From a bacterium (GTDB lineage: Bacteria; Planctomycetota; Planctomycetia; Planctomycetales; Planctomycetaceae), in the NCBI GenBank assembly GCA_016124895.1, contig WGMU01000150.1, forward strand, positions 1 through 39,448: DNA of 39,448 nt, read 5' to 3'. Positions 35,163-39,448 of this stretch are shown here, piece after piece. How positions within the stretch are numbered: position 1 is the stretch's first letter; every line of letters starts with the position of its first letter. A program made the translations under genes and the position numbers. The notes below the pieces were generated by a model. That model had not been told where the DNA came from. It did no database searches and saw nothing but the letters and a program-made list of their open reading frames with translations.

Positions 35163-36911
35163 GTGGTTTTTCAACGCAATGTTCACAGCAGCCGGCGACC
35201 GGCTGTGCTCGTCTTCACAGCAGCCGTCCTGTTAGCCGGTCAGCCTGTTCTCCATCTGGCGCGGGCATTGAGCGCTGACGCAGCCTCGGCCGGCCATGTC
35301 CGGCACTTCGTTCACAAAGGTACTGCGACCAGACTGCAGCTCGACACGACCAACTGGATTCAACACGCCGGTTATATTGAAGGCTCTGGCGTCGGCAACG
35401 ATGTTGTCGCTTCGCGAGCCATCGGTGACGGAGACTGTCGTATTTCGGTTCGCCTGCGGATGCTCGATCAGCAAGGCAGCGCTGCCAGCTTCTTCATTGG
35501 CGGGAATCATTTCGGCTTTGAAGGCGCGAAGGAAACGATTTTCGTCAGCGGCCCGCTGTTCGGCCGTGTGAATCTGCTGCAGCCATCGACCGACGTATTC
35601 GGCCGCGGCGACTGGATTGACTTCACGGCGGCTTATACGGCACCGTCGCAGCGTGACGGCAGAGAGGTCCCTGGCCGACTGACGTTTGGCATTAACAGCA
35701 ACGATGTTTTTTCCATTGAGACAGGCTCGCTGGCGGGCGAACCGTTCGGCCTGCGGCCGTGGCGCAGTCGGATGCAGGTCGCCGAGTGGTCGATCACGGG
35801 CGAGAGCCAGGAAGCCGTCGCGTCCCTGCCACGCGCCTACTCGATCCCGACACTCGATCTCGTCGGTCAGACGCAGCGGCAGGTACTCGTCGACCGCGAA
35901 CCGGGACAGTACCTCGGGCACCCGACAACACTGCTGCTGGAAGATGGCAAAACGATTCTCTGCGTTTACCCGAAAGGCCACGGGCGCGGGCCGATCGTTT
36001 ACAAACGCAGTTCTGACGGCGGGCTGACATGGTCGGAACGTCTGCCGACTCCAAAGTCGTGGGAGACGTCTCAGGAAGTGCCGACGCTGCACCGCGTCGT
36101 CGATGCCGAGGGCAGGAAGCGGATCATCATGTTTTCCGGCCTGTTTCCAATCCGGATGGCGGTCTCGGAAGATGACGGTGCGACCTGGTCGGAACTACGG
36201 AAGATCGGTGACTTCGGCGGTATCGTCGCGATGGGCTGCGTCGTCGAGCAGCGGACGGCTCCTGGCCACTACATGGCTCTGTTCCACGACGACGGACGGT
36301 TCATTTCCAATTCCGGCCAGCGGACGAACCGGTTCATTGTCTACAAAACAGAATCGACCGATGGCGGCCTGACCTGGTCGGCGCCGTTCGCCATCGCGAC
36401 ACACAAGACCGCTCATCTGTGCGAGCCCGGTGCGATCCGCTCCCCCGACGGGAAGACGATCGCCGTGCTGTTGCGCGAGAACTCGCGGCGGCACAACTCA
36501 TACGTGATCTTCTCCCGCGACGAAGGCCAGACCTGGTCGACGCCACGCGAACTTCCGGCCGCTCTGACCGGCGATCGTCACACCGGCGTGTACGCTCCCG
36601 ACGGTCGGCTGTTCATCTCGTTCCGCGACACGACGCTCGTCAGCCCGACGAAAGGTGACTGGGTGGCTTGGGTCGGCACCTGGGAGGACATCGTCGAAGG
36701 CCGCGAAGGTCAGTACCGCGTCCGCCTGATGGACAACACGAAAGGCGCCGATTGCGCCTATCCCGGCGTCCTGCTGCTGCCCGACGGAACGATCGTGACC
36801 ACGACCTACGGACACTGGTTGCAGGGCGAAGCTCCTTACATCGTCACTATCCGACTGCGGCTCGCAGAACTCGATGCCCTGGCTGCTCAACAGAATCAGA
36901 ACAGGCATTAG
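35163..36911 (+). CDS. secreted sialidase-like (BNR repeat) protein
   Basis: A 582-residue exported protein. A signal peptide occupies about 1-41 (hydrophobic VLVFTAAVLLAGQPVL, ending SADA). Residues about 55-215 form a beta-rich lectin-like domain, and about 225-575 a six-bladed sialidase propeller with four Asp boxes: SSDGGLTW (283-290), SEDDGATW (335-342), STDGGLTW (398-405) and SRDEGQTW (451-458). Arginines of the catalytic triad may include FRDT near 488. It may cleave sialic acid or a related sugar acid; many planctomycete homologues have unknown substrates. The GTG at 35163 has GAGG six bases upstream. DUF1080 and sulfatase genes follow, suggesting glycan breakdown. Confidence 0.87.
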   Translation: MVFQRNVHSSRRPAVLVFTAAVLLAGQPVLHLARALSADAASAGHVRHFVHKGTATRLQLDTTNWIQHAGYIEGSGVGNDVVASRAIGDGDCRISVRLRMLDQQGSAASFFIGGNHFGFEGAKETIFVSGPLFGRVNLLQPSTDVFGRGDWIDFTAAYTAPSQRDGREVPGRLTFGINSNDVFSIETGSLAGEPFGLRPWRSRMQVAEWSITGESQEAVASLPRAYSIPTLDLVGQTQRQVLVDREPGQYLGHPTTLLLEDGKTILCVYPKGHGRGPIVYKRSSDGGLTWSERLPTPKSWETSQEVPTLHRVVDAEGRKRIIMFSGLFPIRMAVSEDDGATWSELRKIGDFGGIVAMGCVVEQRTAPGHYMALFHDDGRFISNSGQRTNRFIVYKTESTDGGLTWSAPFAIATHKTAHLCEPGAIRSPDGKTIAVLLRENSRRHNSYVIFSRDEGQTWSTPRELPAALTGDRHTGVYAPDGRLFISFRDTTLVSPTKGDWVAWVGTWEDIVEGREGQYRVRLMDNTKGADCAYPGVLLLPDGTIVTTTYGHWLQGEAPYIVTIRLRLAELDALAAQQNQNRH

Positions 36912-36998
36912 GGAGTCACGGCCACAGAAGGATGTCTCAGAGCATCATGTTTTCATCATTCTGCGAAACATGATTCTGTGAATGCTCTGCCCTGTTCG
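36899..36998. repeat. nested inverted repeats after the sialidase gene
   Basis: An outer pair GAACAGG (36899-36905) and CCTGTTC (36992-36998) encloses an inner pair: CAGAGCAT then CATGTTT (36939-36953) against AAACATG and ATGCTCTG (36967-36990), with an 8- to 9-base bulge on the right arm. It begins in the last codons of the sialidase gene. It could end the transcript, although no T-tract follows. Confidence 0.5.
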
Positions 36999-37148
36999 TT
37001 CGCTGTCTGCCCCGCTGGTCGGACCGGCTGCCGAGGTCGTTTGCGTTCGCATTCGGACGTCGCGATGCTTCCCGGCTCGAAATACTGCGGCTGAGAGTTG
37101 CTGCGCGTTCGTTTGATTCTGACCTCAATGATTTCAGGGATTTCCTCG

Positions 37149-39077
37149 ATGTCTCGATTCGGTTTTGTGGCTCTGATTGCTGCCTCGCTGATGGCAGTAG
37201 GATCGTCGGTGTTTGGGGCGGGAACGCCGAATCAGCTCAGCGAAGCCGAACGCCGTTCCGGCTGGCGGCTGCTGTTCGATGGCAAGTCGGCTGACGGCTG
37301 GCGGAACTACAAAAAAGACTCCATCAGTGACGGCTGGGTGATCGAAGAGGGAGCACTCTCCCGCACCAAAGGCGGCGCCGGCGACATCATCTCAAAGGAC
37401 CAGTTCGAGGCGTTCGAGCTGCAGCTTGAGTACCGCATCTCGAAGGGCGGTAACAGCGGCGTGATGTTTCATGTGACCGAAGAGGGCAACACGCCGTGGC
37501 AGACCGGCCCCGAGATTCAGGTGCAGGACAACGTTGACGGCCACGACCCGCAGAAAGCCGGCTGGCTGTACCAGCTCTACCAGCCGCAGAAGCCTGCCTG
37601 GGCCATCCGCTTTGAAAAACAGGTCGGTTACAAGGGCATCGACATGGACGATGCGACGCGGCCGGCCGGCGAGTGGAACCATCTTTACATCCGCATCCAC
37701 CCGCAGCAGAGCGAAGTCTGTATGAACGGCGTCCACTACTACTACTTCGTCAAAGGCAGCGATGACTGGAACGAGCGCGTCGCGAAGAGCAAGTTCGCGA
37801 AGATGCCCCTGTTCGGCAAAGCGACGAAGGGCCACATCTGCCTGCAGGATCATGGCAATCTGGTTTCGTACCGCAGTATCAAAGTCCGCCAACTGCCCGC
37901 CAGCGGCCGTCCACAGGAACCGATTGACGGCACCGCGAAGGCGAAGTTCGTCCAGGCGTTCCCGAACGTCGAATGGGAAGGCTGGTCACCCCACGACGAC
38001 AACGGCAAGCAGAATCCGCCGTTGCGAACGATTCATCTGACGCACGCTGGCGATGGTTCCGGCCGCATCTTCACCATCGATCAAAGCGGCATGATTCACG
38101 TTCTGAAGAACGACGACTCGGTGACCGAAGCGAAGCTCTTTATCGATCTGCGTTCAAAGACGCACCAGTTCAAGGTTGATGACGAAGAAGGGCTGCTCGG
38201 TTTCGCGTTTCACCCGAAGTACAAAGCGAACGGTCAGTTCTTCATCTACTACAACCCGGAAGGCAAACCGCGCGGCGTGCGGTTGTCGCGGTTTACAGTC
38301 TCGAAGGGCGATCCGGACAAGGCAGATCCTGAGAGCGAACAAGTTCTGTGGGAGTTCACGCAGCCGTTCTCAAACCACAACGGCGGACCGATGACATTCG
38401 GCAACGACGGTTACCTTTACCTGGGCCTCGGTGACGGCGGCGGCCGCAACGATCCGGAAGGCGAAGGTCAGAACCTGAAGTCCGTCCTCGGCTGCGTGCT
38501 GCGAATCGACGTTGACCATCACGATCCGGGCAAGGCCTACGCCGTACCGAAAGACAATCCATTCGTCGGCAGGGAAGGCATTCCATCAGAGATTTATGCG
38601 TACGGAATCCGCAACCCGTGGCGGTTCGCGTGTGACAGGGTCACTGGCGAACTGTGGCTGGCCGACGTCGGGCAGGACATCTGGGAAGAAATCGACCTGA
38701 TCAGAAAGGGTGGCAATTACGGCTGGAGTATCCGCGAAGCGCTGCTGCCCTTCGGCAGCAAAGTCGCGAACGACGCCGAGACCGTTGATCCGATCTGGGA
38801 GTACGACCATCGGATCGGCAAGTCGATCACCGGCGGGCACGTTTACCGCGGTTCGAAGGTCCCGGAACTCGCCGGCCATTACCTCTACGGTGACTACGTG
38901 GCCGGTCGCATTTACGCTCTGAACTACGACCTCAAAGCGGGCAAGGTGGTCCGCAACGTCGCCATTCCCTGGAACGGTCTGCCGGTCCTGGCCTTCGGCG
39001 CCAGCGAAGACGGCGAGTCCTTCGTGACGACTCCGTCAGCCGCCGGCAAAGGTATCTTCCGACTGGTAACTGAGTAA
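37149..39077 (+). CDS. DUF1080 (3-keto-glycoside hydrolase-like) and PQQ-type sugar dehydrogenase fusion
   Basis: A 642-residue exported protein. The signal peptide covers about 1-23 (ending SVFGAG). Residues about 35-250 are a DUF1080 domain, a concanavalin-like fold (GWRLLFDGKSADGW, GNSGVMFHV, EIQVQDN) to which some 3-keto-glycoside lyases/hydrolases belong. From about 265 to the end is a glucose/sorbosone dehydrogenase-like propeller: EEGLLGFAFHP, HNGGPMTFGNDGYLYLGLGDGGG, AYGIRNPWRF and LWLADVGQDIWEEID. That group binds PQQ in some members. AGGGA lies eight bases ahead of the ATG at 37149; earlier TTG (37098) and ATG (37128) starts would spoil the signal peptide. The pairing suggests oxidation of sugars and cleavage of 3-keto products in the periplasm. 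Confidence 0.9.
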   Translation: MSRFGFVALIAASLMAVGSSVFGAGTPNQLSEAERRSGWRLLFDGKSADGWRNYKKDSISDGWVIEEGALSRTKGGAGDIISKDQFEAFELQLEYRISKGGNSGVMFHVTEEGNTPWQTGPEIQVQDNVDGHDPQKAGWLYQLYQPQKPAWAIRFEKQVGYKGIDMDDATRPAGEWNHLYIRIHPQQSEVCMNGVHYYYFVKGSDDWNERVAKSKFAKMPLFGKATKGHICLQDHGNLVSYRSIKVRQLPASGRPQEPIDGTAKAKFVQAFPNVEWEGWSPHDDNGKQNPPLRTIHLTHAGDGSGRIFTIDQSGMIHVLKNDDSVTEAKLFIDLRSKTHQFKVDDEEGLLGFAFHPKYKANGQFFIYYNPEGKPRGVRLSRFTVSKGDPDKADPESEQVLWEFTQPFSNHNGGPMTFGNDGYLYLGLGDGGGRNDPEGEGQNLKSVLGCVLRIDVDHHDPGKAYAVPKDNPFVGREGIPSEIYAYGIRNPWRFACDRVTGELWLADVGQDIWEEIDLIRKGGNYGWSIREALLPFGSKVANDAETVDPIWEYDHRIGKSITGGHVYRGSKVPELAGHYLYGDYVAGRIYALNYDLKAGKVVRNVAIPWNGLPVLAFGASEDGESFVTTPSAAGKGIFRLVTE

Positions 39078-39102
39078 CAAAAAGTGTTGCTCGACGTATT
39101 TT

Positions 39103-39223
39103 CCGGTGGCCGGGGCTGGAGCGAGGAACGAGTGAAGCCCCGGTGCGAATTAGTTTTGGCAGATCGAAATAACTCAGTACTTCCGGGGCTTCCCTCGCAG
39201 GCTCAGTCCAGCCCCAACCACCC
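39103..39223. repeat. palindromic repeat element, copy B, with central insertion
   Basis: The same element as at 27079-27157 and in the same orientation. The outer arms are CCGGTGGCCGGGGCTGG (39103-39119) and CCAGCCCCAACCACCC (39208-39223). The central palindrome is split: GAAGCCCCGG (39134-39143) and GGGGCTTCC (39185-39193) are separated by 41 nt absent from copy A. It lies between the DUF1080 fusion gene and the sulfatase gene. Confidence 0.8.
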
Positions 39224-39304
39224 AAATCAACTCATGACGCACTGCGTCTTTGTTCTGATCACTGAATCATTGCTGACAGAGTGGTCGCTTCGATAAGGCT
39301 GACA

Positions 39305-39448
39305 ATGACTTTTCTTCGACCTTTGAAACGGTTCTGTCTGAGTCTTCTGCTGGTGTCATTGGCTGCCGGTCTAGCCAGCGCGGCAGGTCGCCCGAACATC
39401 GTCTTCATCTTTACCGACGATCACGCGCCGCACGCGATCGGTGCTTAC
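39305..39448 (+). CDS. sulfatase, 3' partial
   Basis: The first 48 codons of an exported sulfatase cut by the right edge. A signal peptide (basic start LRPLKRF, hydrophobic LSLLLVSLAAGLASAA) leads into RPNIVFIFTDDHAPHAIGAY, the conserved N-terminus of family S1 sulfatases in which the two aspartates bind calcium. The catalytic Cys/Ser motif lies beyond the window. AAGG lies about six to seven bases before the ATG. It follows sialidase and DUF1080 fusion genes, consistent with breakdown of sulfated glycans. Confidence 0.9.
   Translation, partial: MTFLRPLKRFCLSLLLVSLAAGLASAAGRPNIVFIFTDDHAPHAIGAY

Overview
This window looks like chromosomal DNA from a planctomycete, probably order Planctomycetales. 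The base composition is GC-rich (about 60% by eye). The gene content is typical of that phylum: a NatB-type permease fused to a CPBP protease, a BlaI regulator beside an M56-DUF1559 fusion, a DUF1080-sugar dehydrogenase fusion, a sialidase, a sulfatase, small planctomycete-type lipoproteins, and secretion ATPases of the GspE and ExeA families. No rRNA, tRNA, CRISPR array, phage or insertion-sequence transposase was seen. Genes are dense and both window edges cut a gene (an ABC ATPase on the left, a sulfatase on the right).

Layout. 1-4 kb: ABC ATPase, permease-CPBP fusion, HNH endonuclease. 4-7 kb: a Tat-signal small protein, a His-rich lipoprotein and a secreted prenyltransferase/squalene-cyclase-like repeat protein. 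7-13 kb (minus strand): asnS, a GspE-type ATPase, a STAS-membrane protein, a small membrane protein and a HEAT-repeat protein, the last two overlapping by ATGA. 13-16 kb: a secreted leucine-rich-repeat protein, a conserved hypothetical, and a divergent M24 'pita-bread' protein that appears to lack its metal ligands. 16-20 kb (minus): a HisA-like protein just downstream of a secreted HExxH peptidase, a 72-residue lipoprotein, an HU protein with its own promoter, and rsgA. 20-28 kb: a TPR-like protein, an HD-domain phosphohydrolase, a TrkH potassium transporter, a membrane-anchored SGNH-like protein coupled to a methyltransferase, and an EamA transporter.

28.3-32 kb is the most system-like region: a clear promoter, an 18-bp perfect palindrome, blaI, a 77-bp inverted-repeat element, an M56 (BlaR1-like) membrane protease whose outer part ends in a DUF1559 domain, and a strong terminator. 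This suggests a regulated-proteolysis switch with a sensor different from the penicillin-binding domain of BlaR1. Next comes a lipoprotein-like fusion of a CX5R phosphatase with a cytochrome c'-like C-terminus, overlapping tail to tail with an ExeA-type ATPase whose neighbour is a single-span membrane protein. The right end (35.1-39.4 kb) is a glycan-degradation block: sialidase, DUF1080-sugar dehydrogenase fusion and sulfatase.

Two copies of a GC-rich palindromic element lie at 27.08 and 39.10 kb; the second carries a 41-nt insertion at its centre. All function calls come from reading motifs by eye, with no database search.
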